Shown here piece by piece: positions 8,965-16,490 of a stretch of DNA of 64,000 nt (positions within the stretch are counted from its first letter, which is position 1; every line of letters starts with the position of its first letter). Source of the stretch: an uncultured Bacteroidales bacterium (GTDB taxonomy: Bacteria > Bacteroidota > Bacteroidia > Bacteroidales > UBA932); the NCBI GenBank assembly GCA_905233345.1, contig CAJODQ010000017.1, forward strand, positions 1 through 64,000, read 5' to 3'. Below the pieces are notes generated by a model, which did no database searches, was not told where the DNA came from, and saw nothing but the letters and a program-made list of their open reading frames with translations. A program made the position numbers and the translations under genes.

Positions 8965-10287
8965 TTATTTCAATTTTTCATCCATCTCTTTCATCAGGGC
9001 CTCTTTCTGCCGGCGCAGGCTGCCCTTGCACAGGTAGCGCCAGGCGGAAGCCAGGCGGCGCAGCTGCTCGAACCATTCGTAGGCCAGGTATGGGGCCGCT
9101 GCCAGCAGCACCAGGCCGGCCAGGGCCCAGTACCATTTAAGCGTGCAGAACAGCACCACCGCGCCGATCAGGGTCAGGAGGGTCCACAGCACCGTCAGCA
9201 CCCCGAAACGGAGGGAGTTGCGGAAGGCCGCGTCGTCCGTGCGGCCGGCCAGCCATTCGGCGACACCCCAGCCCGGAATCGAAACCAGGGTGAAAGCCAG
9301 CCCGAACGGGAGTGCCAGCAGCATTTTGAGCGTGCGTCCCAGCGCGGCGCCCAGCGGGCAGCGGGTACGGGCGGCGTGGAGGCTCACCCGGGCTTTCTGC
9401 CGTTCCTGTTTCCAGGCGAGGGCCTTGTCAAAGAGCGTCCGGGCTTTGTCCGGCTGGTTTTCGCGGAGCCGCAGCAGTTTTTCCACGGTTTCGCGGTTGG
9501 CCGCTTTCCGCTCCCGCAGCCGGTATTCGGAGATGTTTCCGCTCTCCAGCTTTGTCAGTTCCCAGACCGCTTCGTAATCGTCGTCATCGGGGATATAGAC
9601 GATCAGCTGTTTCAGGCGTTCCGCCGTTTGTTCGCGGATCAGGGAAAGCAGCTGCGGCTCGTTCATCTCCGGATGGGAGGCCATGAGATCCGTGACGTCG
9701 ATCGCCGGGCCGAACTCCACCAGCAGGGTGGAGCGCAGACGGAAATAGTCTCCGTATTCCAGCCCGATGGGGACGATGTACACATGCCTGCCGTCCTGGA
9801 TCGTCTTCACGGCGCCGCAGGCGATGCGCGAAAGCCCTTTCCCCAGGGGAAGCAGGCTGTGCATCGGGCGGTGCGTTCCTTCCGGTAAGATGCAGAAAGG
9901 GACCCGATTGTTGAGTACTTCAATGCATTTTTCGGTGGTGTCGTCGCTGCTGAGCACGCTGCGGAAGCCGTCGCGAACCCGGTTGATGGGCATGATCTTC
10001 AGGAAAGTGAGGATCTTCTGGATCAACGGCTGCTTGAAGATGTCGGCGCGGGCCACGAAGACTTTGTGGCTGTGGTCCATGTCGAGGACGGCGAAAGCGT
10101 CCATCAGGGCGTTGCAATGGTTCGGTGCCAGGATGACGGCGCCGTCTTTCGGGAGATTTTCACGGCCGGTATATTGCAACTTCTTGAAGCAGCCCCGGAA
10201 GCTGAAGTCCGTGAGGTAGCGAAGCAGGAAATACCCGTTGTCGCGATCGTATATCTTCTTCCGTTTTTTCACGCGAGATTTATCCAA
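8965..10287 (-). CDS. 1-acyl-glycerol-3-phosphate acyltransferase-like (PlsC family) membrane protein
   Basis: This is a PlsC-type glycerolipid acyltransferase domain, with catalytic NHCNALMD (His57, Asp63) and substrate motif PEGTHR (135-140). The family transfers acyl chains to lysophospholipids or related acceptors at the inner membrane. Residues beyond 290 add hydrophobic segments (around LLALPFGLAFTLVSIPG and TLLTLIGAVVLF). The start is uncertain. TTG at 10287 sits 12 nt after a TATCTTAG box, and GTG at 10272 is an alternative. It is first in the five-gene minus-strand operon with the Omp85-like barrel and the DUF4988 lipoproteins, so an envelope lipid role is likely. The exact acceptor is unknown. 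Confidence 0.85.
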   Translation of the reverse strand: MDKSRVKKRKKIYDRDNGYFLLRYLTDFSFRGCFKKLQYTGRENLPKDGAVILAPNHCNALMDAFAVLDMDHSHKVFVARADIFKQPLIQKILTFLKIMPINRVRDGFRSVLSSDDTTEKCIEVLNNRVPFCILPEGTHRPMHSLLPLGKGLSRIACGAVKTIQDGRHVYIVPIGLEYGDYFRLRSTLLVEFGPAIDVTDLMASHPEMNEPQLLSLIREQTAERLKQLIVYIPDDDDYEAVWELTKLESGNISEYRLRERKAANRETVEKLLRLRENQPDKARTLFDKALAWKQERQKARVSLHAARTRCPLGAALGRTLKMLLALPFGLAFTLVSIPGWGVAEWLAGRTDDAAFRNSLRFGVLTVLWTLLTLIGAVVLFCTLKWYWALAGLVLLAAAPYLAYEWFEQLRRLASAWRYLCKGSLRRQKEALMKEMDEKLK

Positions 10288-10340
10288 TATAATAACTCGC
10301 TAAGATACGTATTATCCATGAAATTTCCCAGAATTTTCAC

Positions 10341-10348
10341 TATATTTG
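10341..10348 (+). promoter_or_regulatory. Bacteroidetes -7 promoter box
   Basis: TATATTTG matches TAnnTTTG and lies 4 nt before the ATG of the next gene, so the mRNA would be leaderless or nearly so. No clear -33 TTTG is seen. Confidence 0.65.
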
Positions 10349-10352
10349 TCGT

Positions 10353-11318
10353 ATGGCTTACACCCTGATGTTCTACAATCTCGAGAATCTCTATGACACC
10401 ATAGACGATCCGAAGACCGACGACGACGCATACACCCCGATCGGCGACCGCCGCTGGACCCGCGACAAATACCTCAAGAAGCTAGAGAACCTGAGCGAGA
10501 TCTTTTCGGCTGTCGCCTCGGCCCACAACGGATTCCCTGTGGTGGCCGGCGTGTCGGAAGTCGAGAACCTCAAGGTGTTGCAGGACCTCGTGTCGCAGAA
10601 GCGCATGTCGGGGGCCCACTACAAATGCATCCATTTCGAGTCGAACGACGCGCGCGGCGTGGAGGTGGGCATGCTCTACCGTCCCGACAAGTTCACGCTC
10701 ATGGGTTGCGAGCCGCTGAAACTGGTGCTGCGCAGCGGGCGCGAATACATCGGCCGGGACATCCTCTGTGCCTGGGGGGCGATCGACGGTGAGATGTTCG
10801 TCTTTTACATCTGTCACTTCCTGTCGCGCCGGACAGGTGTCGCTGCGTCTGAAGGCTTCCGGCGGGCCGGCGCCGAAACGGTGCGCGACCACGCTGCCGC
10901 CCTGCGCCGCGACTATCCCGACATCAAGGTCGTGATCATGGGCGACATGAACGACAATCCCTCCGACGAATCGCTGGCCATGCTGCTGCGCGCCCACAAG
11001 AATCTCTTCAATGTGCCGGAGGGCGAATATTACAATCCGTTCTGGAAACTCTCCGACGAAGGAAAGGGGACCAGTATCCACAACCACCGCTGGGTGCTCT
11101 ACGACAACATCATCGTGTCGCACAACCTGCTCCCCTCTTACCCCGGGCTCAAGGGCTTCCGCATCTGCCGCACCGATGGCAAGAACCACTACGGCGAGAT
11201 TTTCTCCCGCAACTTCATGCTCCGCAAAGGGGCTCCACGCCGCAGCTACTACGGAAACACTTTCGACAACGGCTACAGCGATCACCTGCCTGTGCTCATC
11301 AAGATCGACAAGCGATGA
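10353..11318 (+). CDS. Endonuclease/exonuclease/phosphatase (EEP) family protein
   Basis: The 321-residue protein belongs to the metal-dependent EEP superfamily (DNase I, exonuclease III, phosphatases). Motifs in order are FYNLEN (Asn9, Glu11), GVSEVEN for the second metal ligand, GDMNDNPSDES for the catalytic Asp/Asn pair, and YSDHLPV near the C-terminus for the general-base Asp-His. No signal peptide is visible, so it is probably cytoplasmic. The TGA overlaps the ATG of the following HAD gene by 4 nt (ATGA). The substrate (DNA, nucleotide or phospholipid) cannot be told from the motifs. Confidence 0.88.
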   Translation: MAYTLMFYNLENLYDTIDDPKTDDDAYTPIGDRRWTRDKYLKKLENLSEIFSAVASAHNGFPVVAGVSEVENLKVLQDLVSQKRMSGAHYKCIHFESNDARGVEVGMLYRPDKFTLMGCEPLKLVLRSGREYIGRDILCAWGAIDGEMFVFYICHFLSRRTGVAASEGFRRAGAETVRDHAAALRRDYPDIKVVIMGDMNDNPSDESLAMLLRAHKNLFNVPEGEYYNPFWKLSDEGKGTSIHNHRWVLYDNIIVSHNLLPSYPGLKGFRICRTDGKNHYGEIFSRNFMLRKGAPRRSYYGNTFDNGYSDHLPVLIKIDKR

Positions 11319-11968
11319 AGACCTACACGGATTTCGTTTTCGACATCGACGGCACAATGCTCGATACGGAGCGCACCGGCGTGCTTTCGCTCATCCAGAC
11401 CATCCGTGAGTTGACGGGGCGCGAGGTGAGCTACGAGGAAGCCTACGGCTTCTTCGGGGTGCCGAGCGCCCGGGTGTCGGAGATGCTCGGCTATGCCGAC
11501 GGGGCACGTTTCGGGGAAGTATGGGAGGAGCATTTTCAGGAACTGATGTACCTGGTGAAGCCTTTTCCGGGCGTGGTGGAGACGCTCGACGCGCTGAAGG
11601 AACGGGGCGTGCGCCTGGGCCTGGTCACCTCACGCTCCCAGTTCGAACTCGACTACGATCCGAACCTGAAGCAGCTGCTGCCGCGCTTCGACGCGGTGAT
11701 CTGCTCCGCAGATTCCGTGCGGCACAAACCGTTTCCCGACCCGATGCTGGCGTATTTTGCCAAGACGGGCGCGGAGCCGGGCAGCACGCTGTATATCGGC
11801 GACACGATGCACGACTACCAGTGCGGGCATGCCGCAGGCTGTGATTTTGCGTTGGCTGACTGGAAGAAAAGGGGGATGCAGGGGATCGCGGCGGACTACT
11901 TTTTCACCGATGCGGAGGGCTTGCGCTCGCTCATCCGTTTCTCCCGGCGTTGTTTCTCCTTGCCGTAA
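11315..11968 (+). CDS. HAD-superfamily hydrolase, phosphoglycolate phosphatase-like
   Basis: This is a 217-residue cytoplasmic phosphatase of the HAD subfamily with an alpha-helical cap. Motif I is FDIDGTMLD (nucleophile Asp10, acid Asp12), motif II is TSRS, motif III is the Lys of HKPFPDP, and motif IV is YIGDTMHD. These match Gph/PGMB-type enzymes acting on small phosphate esters. It is translationally coupled to the EEP gene by an ATGA overlap. Its last 73 bp overlap the end of the convergent gene at 11896. Confidence 0.9.
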   Translation: MKTYTDFVFDIDGTMLDTERTGVLSLIQTIRELTGREVSYEEAYGFFGVPSARVSEMLGYADGARFGEVWEEHFQELMYLVKPFPGVVETLDALKERGVRLGLVTSRSQFELDYDPNLKQLLPRFDAVICSADSVRHKPFPDPMLAYFAKTGAEPGSTLYIGDTMHDYQCGHAAGCDFALADWKKRGMQGIAADYFFTDAEGLRSLIRFSRRCFSLP

Positions 11969-12315
11969 GTCGATTTCAGGTACTTTTTCCACTGGTCTTC
12001 CGTAAAGATGCGCTCGAAAGCCTCGTCGGTGCGCTGCATCCAGTCGTCTGAGATCGCCTGATACGTCTCTGCATTGCTGGCGCCGGTTTTCTTGGTTTCC
12101 ATGAAGGCATCGTTCATCGCCCGGTAGTTGTACTGCAGGATCGAATCAATAAAGAATTCCTGCACCTCGTCCAGCTTGAAGGTGCGGGTCAGGTTTTCGA
12201 GCTGGCGTGCAACAATCTCGTCGATATTGGGCTCCTGCGGCTCCTGGGCCAGGGCCGCGGGGGCGCTCAGCAGCAGCGTGGCTGCCAGAAGCAGGAGGGG
12301 AAACAGTCGGTTCAT
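11896..12315 (-). CDS. Small secreted or periplasmic protein of unknown function
   Basis: I do not recognise this 139-residue protein. The start at 12315 is preferred over an upstream in-frame one because it gives a clean signal peptide (MNRLFPLLLLAATLLL, cut after APAALAQ) and lies 4 nt from a TATCTTTG promoter box. The mature part is helical and charged. It contains DEVQEFFIDSILQYNYRAM, a segment with FTEDQWKKYLKSTYG, and a Lys/Arg-rich tail. Small helical periplasmic proteins of this kind are common in Bacteroidales. The 3' end overlaps the HAD gene tail-to-tail. Confidence 0.7.
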   Translation of the reverse strand: MNRLFPLLLLAATLLLSAPAALAQEPQEPNIDEIVARQLENLTRTFKLDEVQEFFIDSILQYNYRAMNDAFMETKKTGASNAETYQAISDDWMQRTDEAFERIFTEDQWKKYLKSTYGKEKQRREKRMSERKPSASVKK

Positions 12316-12346
12316 TTGGCAAAGATAAGCGATTTTTTTATCTTCG
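12315..12346. promoter_or_regulatory. Divergent promoter pair between the small secreted gene and the C69 peptidase gene
   Basis: On the plus strand TTTG (12315-12318) and TATCTTCG (12339-12346) are 20 nt apart, a good Bacteroidetes -33/-7 pair for the C69 gene. On the minus strand TATCTTTG (12327-12320) lies 4 nt before the ATG at 12315. The two promoters interleave, so RNA polymerase binding on one strand may affect the other. Confidence 0.65.
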
Positions 12347-12377
12347 TGGAATAAAACCCGATCAAAAATAGACCCGA

Positions 12378-14036
12378 ATGAAACGTATCCTCGCCCTTGC
12401 GGCCTGCCTCCTGCTGCTTGCACACCCCACGGCAGACGCCTGCACCAATGTCATCGTCACCAAGGGAGCTTCCGCCGATGGCTCCTGCATGGTAACCTAC
12501 GCCGCCGACTCCCACCAGCTTTTCGGTGAACTGTATTTCCGGCCCGCCGCCAACCATCCGGCCGGCGCCATGCTCGACGTCTACGACTGGGACAGCGGCT
12601 TCTACCGCGGCAAGATCGCCCAGGTGCCCCATACCTACCAGACCGTGGGCAACATGAATGAGCACCAGCTCATCATCATGGAGACCACCTTCGGCGGCCG
12701 CCCGAACCTGGAGAACAAAGATGGCATCATCGACTACGGCTCGCTGATCTACATCACGCTGCAGCGCGCCCGTACGGCCCGCGAGGCCATTCGGATCATG
12801 GACCAACTGGTGCAGACCTATGGCTATTGCTCGGAAGGTGAGACCTTTTCTGTCGCCGACAAGGACGAATGCTGGATCTTCGAGATCGTGGGCAAGGGCG
12901 AGCAGAAAGGCGCCGTATGGGTGGCTGTCCGCATTCCCGACGGCATGATTTCGGCTCACGCCAACCAGAGCCGCATCCACCATTTCCCGCTCAACGATCC
13001 GGAGAACTGCCTCTATGCCCCCGACGTGATCTCCTTCGCCCGGGAGAAGGGTTTCTTCACGGGCAGCGATGCGGAATTCAGCTTCTGCGACGCGTACTGC
13101 CCCGCTGACTGGGGAGGGCTCCGCGGCTGTGAGGCCCGCGTGTGGTCGGCCTTCCGCCTGCTGGGCGGCAAGAACTTCGATGCCGACAAATACCTGGATT
13201 TCGCCTGGGGCGAGAATCCCGCCAACAAGATGCCGCTCTACATCAAGCCCGAAGGCAAAGTGACCGTCAAGGCCCTGGCCGACGTGATGCGCGACCACTA
13301 TGAGGGTACGCCCTTCGATTTCAGCGAGGATGTGGGTGCCGGCATCAGCCGCCTGCCCTATCGCTGGCGTCCCATGAGCTTCGAACTCGACGGCAAGGAA
13401 TACCTGTTCGAACGCTCGATTGCCACGCAGCAGACCGGTTTCTGGTATCTGGGCCAGGCCCGCGGCTGGCTGCCCGACGTGGTGGGCGGTCTGCTCTGGT
13501 TCGGCGTGGACGATGCTGCCACCAGCGCCCTGACGCCCATCTATACGAATATCAATGCCGTGCCGGAATGCTTCCGTGAAGGAAACGGCTCGATGATCGA
13601 GTACAGCCCGACCTCGGCTTTCTGGCTCTTCAACCGTGTGGCGCAGTTCGCCTACCTCTTTTACGACCGCGTGCAGCCGGAGGTCCGTGCCGCCATCGAC
13701 GCCTATGAAAACGAGAACGTGGAGATGGTGAAAGCCCTGGATGCCCGGGCGCTCAAGATGGTGGAGAACGGCAACGAGCGCCAGGCGAAGCGCATGCTCA
13801 CGGAATGGTGCCAGCACCGCTCCCAGCAACTCTTCGACCAGTGGACGAATATGAGCAACTATCTGTTGGTGAAGTTCATGGACGGCAACGTCAAGCGCCA
13901 GAACCCGGACGGTTCCTTCCAGGACAACGGCTCGGGCAAGCCCATCCCGGCTTCACCCATGCATCCCGCTTTCCGCGAGCGCTGGCTCCGCGGTGTCGTC
14001 AAGGATCATGGTGCTGTAATGGAAGTTAAAAAGTAG
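12378..14036 (+). CDS. C69-family dipeptidase (Ntn hydrolase)
   Basis: This is a 552-residue secreted or periplasmic peptidase of family C69 (PepD-like), which cleaves dipeptides. After the signal peptide, Cys22 in the sequence DACTNVIVTKGA becomes the N-terminal nucleophile upon processing. This is the standard Ntn-hydrolase arrangement in Bacteroidetes members. Further family features are TYAADSH, VPHTYQTVGNMNEHQL, the FGGR segment and GEGETF-like CSEGETFSVADKDECWIFE. It is transcribed alone from the divergent promoter pair. The last 11 bp overlap the convergent gene at 14026. Confidence 0.9.
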   Translation: MKRILALAACLLLLAHPTADACTNVIVTKGASADGSCMVTYAADSHQLFGELYFRPAANHPAGAMLDVYDWDSGFYRGKIAQVPHTYQTVGNMNEHQLIIMETTFGGRPNLENKDGIIDYGSLIYITLQRARTAREAIRIMDQLVQTYGYCSEGETFSVADKDECWIFEIVGKGEQKGAVWVAVRIPDGMISAHANQSRIHHFPLNDPENCLYAPDVISFAREKGFFTGSDAEFSFCDAYCPADWGGLRGCEARVWSAFRLLGGKNFDADKYLDFAWGENPANKMPLYIKPEGKVTVKALADVMRDHYEGTPFDFSEDVGAGISRLPYRWRPMSFELDGKEYLFERSIATQQTGFWYLGQARGWLPDVVGGLLWFGVDDAATSALTPIYTNINAVPECFREGNGSMIEYSPTSAFWLFNRVAQFAYLFYDRVQPEVRAAIDAYENENVEMVKALDARALKMVENGNERQAKRMLTEWCQHRSQQLFDQWTNMSNYLLVKFMDGNVKRQNPDGSFQDNGSGKPIPASPMHPAFRERWLRGVVKDHGAVMEVKK

Positions 14037-14385
14037 CCCCTTCCTGAATGACGATCAGTTTTTTCTGAAGGGCCTCAGACTTGAAATAGAGAATGCCGGT
14101 TCGCGCTGCCGAGCCGGTATTTTCTTTGACGTAGATCGTCACGGGACTGCTCTCGTCGAACCACTCCGGCCAGGTGGTGATCCAGTTGACATTGTTGTCC
14201 GCTTCCGGCTTGGTGATGACATTGGTCGTGAGATAGACGTCCGCCGAATCGGCCTTCGCCCCGAAACGCAGGGTGTCGGGCTCGACAGAGATGGCCGGCA
14301 GCACGTATTTCTCGCAGCCCGTGAACTGGGCGACGGCCGTCAGCAGCAGGATCGCTGGAATGATAATTGTTGCGGCTTTGCGCAT
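14026..14385 (-). CDS. Small BACON-domain-like lipoprotein
   Basis: This is a predicted lipoprotein of 119 residues with lipid Cys24 (AVAQFTGC, then EKY). The remaining chain looks like a single BACON-type beta-sandwich: ISVEPDTLRFGAKADSADVYLTTN, then NWITTWPEWF, then ARTGILYFKSEA, then KKLIVIQEG. BACON domains are thought to bind glycans or act as spacers at the cell surface. I start at 14385 rather than at upstream in-frame codons because the signal peptide begins there. It is divergent from the following lipoprotein-receptor operon and may be a partner of it. Confidence 0.75.
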   Translation of the reverse strand: MRKAATIIIPAILLLTAVAQFTGCEKYVLPAISVEPDTLRFGAKADSADVYLTTNVITKPEADNNVNWITTWPEWFDESSPVTIYVKENTGSAARTGILYFKSEALQKKLIVIQEGATF

Positions 14386-14404
14386 TTCCTCATATCTTGG
14401 GATG

Positions 14405-14434
14405 CGAAGGTATGAAAAAAAAATGATATTTTTG
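14405..14434. promoter_or_regulatory. Divergent promoter boxes between two BACON lipoprotein genes
   Basis: Minus strand: TACCTTCG (14412-14405), 19 nt before the ATG at 14385. Plus strand: TATTTTTG (14427-14434), exactly 4 nt before the ATG at 14439. Both fit TAnnTTTG with at most one mismatch. Confidence 0.6.
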
Positions 14435-14438
14435 CGGT

Positions 14439-15086
14439 ATGAAACGTTATCTGCTTCTCGTCGTCCTCTGCCTGATGGCCGTATCCTGTGACCAGGAGAC
14501 CAATTTTTACGCAACACCCGACAAGACTTCGTTCGTGTTCGGGCCCGAAGGCGGATCTTTTGACGACGTTCTCTTTACCAACGGCAGCTGGACTTGCACT
14601 GTTTCCGATGAGTCCGTGACCGTTACCCCGATGTCCGGCGACTTTACCTCGCCTTTCCACGTGGAGGTGCCTGCGAATACGGAGATGTACACCAAATCGA
14701 TTCGTATCCAGTTCACGTCCAAGTACGACGATCTGTCGCGTGTGGCCACCGTAGCGATCACGCAGGACTGCTTCCCCTTCCTTGTCGCCGATGACGTCCT
14801 CAAGGCCATCGGTTACGAAGGCGGTCGGGTGTTCTTTACGGTCAATTCCAACGAGCCCTGGAAATTGCGGGTACTGAATGAAGCCGCCAATCCGGCTGGT
14901 TTCAGCGTGGAACCGCGCAGTGGTGGTCCCAACAGCACCACCGTCACGATCGATATTCCCGCCAATGATACGGGCAAGGATCGCTTATTCAAAGTCGAAC
15001 TCTATCTGGAAAGCCATCCCGAAGAAAGCTTGGTCCTGGGCGTCATTCAAACCCTGCATCCGGAGGAAGTTGTCATTTACGGATAG
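14439..15086 (+). CDS. BACON-domain lipoprotein
   Basis: This is a predicted lipoprotein of 215 residues with lipid Cys17 (MAVSC, then DQE). It contains two BACON-like beta-sandwiches. The first (about 25-110) has FVFGPEGGSFDDVLFTNGSWTC and VATVAITQDC. The second (about 115-210) has AIGYEGGRVFFTVNSNEPWKL and LVLGVIQTL. It is the first gene of a five-gene plus-strand operon that includes a TonB receptor, so it is probably a surface ligand-binding or accessory lipoprotein for that transporter. Confidence 0.82.
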   Translation: MKRYLLLVVLCLMAVSCDQETNFYATPDKTSFVFGPEGGSFDDVLFTNGSWTCTVSDESVTVTPMSGDFTSPFHVEVPANTEMYTKSIRIQFTSKYDDLSRVATVAITQDCFPFLVADDVLKAIGYEGGRVFFTVNSNEPWKLRVLNEAANPAGFSVEPRSGGPNSTTVTIDIPANDTGKDRLFKVELYLESHPEESLVLGVIQTLHPEEVVIYG

Positions 15087-15101
15087 TTAATTTTACTGCA
15101 T

Positions 15102-16487
15102 ATGAAGAAGTTTTTCGCAATTTTGGCAGCAGGCCTTTTCCTGTTCGCGGCCTGCGAACCCTTACCGGTTCTCTCGGTCAGCCCGACCGAACTGGAAGTC
15201 GGCGCTGACGGGGGCAGCCAGTCTGTCGCCGTCGTTGCCAACAACGTATGGAACGTCGTCCCGGACAACAGCGGCATCGTGACCGTTACGCCCACTTCCG
15301 GTACCGGGAACGGCTATTTCACCCTGACCGTCAAACCCAACACCACCGATGCTTTCCTGAACGCAAGTGTTACCGTCGTCTGCACCAGCCGGGACGAAAC
15401 GGTCCGCCAGACCATCTCCATCGTCCAGTCTTGCCAGGCGGGCGACGCCCATTTCAATACAGATAAATTCGTCATCGACCCGCCGCGGGCGGCAGACACA
15501 CATATCTCCGCGGAAGGCTGCGTCATTAAAATGACGGTTGAGGCCAATGCGAAGTGGACGATCGCTTGCGACGCCAGCGACGTGACCTTCGACGTAACAA
15601 GTGGCGAAGCCGGTACGTCGGTCGTGACCGCCACGGTTCCGGCCTGCCCGGTCTTTGAAGGACGTAAGATTAACTTCTCGCTCTCCTGCCAGACCGCAGC
15701 CGGTGGCCAGGGCGACAGTGTCCCCTTCGTGCAGGATGGCGGCGTTGTAGTCTACGCCGGTGAAACCTATCACGCTGTGAAGATGGACGACGGCAAGTGG
15801 TGGATGAAGGAGAACCTGCGCTATATTCCGGAAGGCATGACCCCTGCTTCCGATCTCAGTAATGTGACGGCCGGTGTGTTCTATCCGGTGGTCCTGAATG
15901 CCGAGCATACTGGTCTGGAATTCTCCACGGATGCCGCTGTCATCAAGGCCAAAGGTTATCTGTATCAGGCTGAGGTGGCGCTGGGCAAGAAGGTCGGCGA
16001 CCTTACCACCGTGGAAGAAGCGGAGGCGTTGAACGGCACCCGCGGCATCTGCCCGGAAGGCTGGCATGTGCCTACCAGCGACGACATCATCAACTTGGTC
16101 GGCAAGGCGGTTTCTCCGCTGGCCACCAAGACGGATGCCCCTTATTACGACGGTAACAACGGTTCCATCGTCATGCTCAATGAGGACGGCTTCAACATGG
16201 ACGCTTTTGGCGCCATCTCCATCCAGGACAACACCAAGACCGCCGGTTCCTTCATGGGTTGGGCGAAGGCTTATCCGGAAAAGATCTCTTCCGGTATGCT
16301 CTGCGGTTCCACCTACGCCGGTGTCACCTACAATACCAAGGATGACCCGACTTCCGGCGTGAAGAACCTCCAGTTCTTCGGCTTCATGCCCATGACCAAC
16401 AAGGCGACCGAGGCGGAATACACTTGCAATGGCACCAAGGTGAGCTATCGCATTGCCGCTCCGCTGCGTTGCGTCAAAAACAACTAA
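15102..16487 (+). CDS. BACON-FISUMP lipoprotein
   Basis: This is a predicted lipoprotein of 461 residues with lipid Cys18 (FAAC, then EPL). Residues about 25-110 and 120-215 are BACON-like, for example LEVGADGGSQSVAVVANNVWNV and CVIKMTVEANAKWTIACD. From about residue 225 it is a FISUMP (Fibrobacter major paralogous) domain, with AVKMDDGKWWMKENLRY, GICPEGWHVPTSDD and the closing YRIAAPLRCVKNN. FISUMP domains resemble C-type lectin folds and may bind ligands. It lies 15 nt after the BACON lipoprotein and 3 nt before the TonB receptor, so it is operonic. Confidence 0.85.
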   Translation: MKKFFAILAAGLFLFAACEPLPVLSVSPTELEVGADGGSQSVAVVANNVWNVVPDNSGIVTVTPTSGTGNGYFTLTVKPNTTDAFLNASVTVVCTSRDETVRQTISIVQSCQAGDAHFNTDKFVIDPPRAADTHISAEGCVIKMTVEANAKWTIACDASDVTFDVTSGEAGTSVVTATVPACPVFEGRKINFSLSCQTAAGGQGDSVPFVQDGGVVVYAGETYHAVKMDDGKWWMKENLRYIPEGMTPASDLSNVTAGVFYPVVLNAEHTGLEFSTDAAVIKAKGYLYQAEVALGKKVGDLTTVEEAEALNGTRGICPEGWHVPTSDDIINLVGKAVSPLATKTDAPYYDGNNGSIVMLNEDGFNMDAFGAISIQDNTKTAGSFMGWAKAYPEKISSGMLCGSTYAGVTYNTKDDPTSGVKNLQFFGFMPMTNKATEAEYTCNGTKVSYRIAAPLRCVKNN

Positions 16488-16490
16488 ACC

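Noticed and set aside
14386..14517. Longer N-terminus of the small BACON-like lipoprotein
   Set aside because: It would run through the divergent promoter region and into the start of the next gene; the signal peptide begins at 14385.
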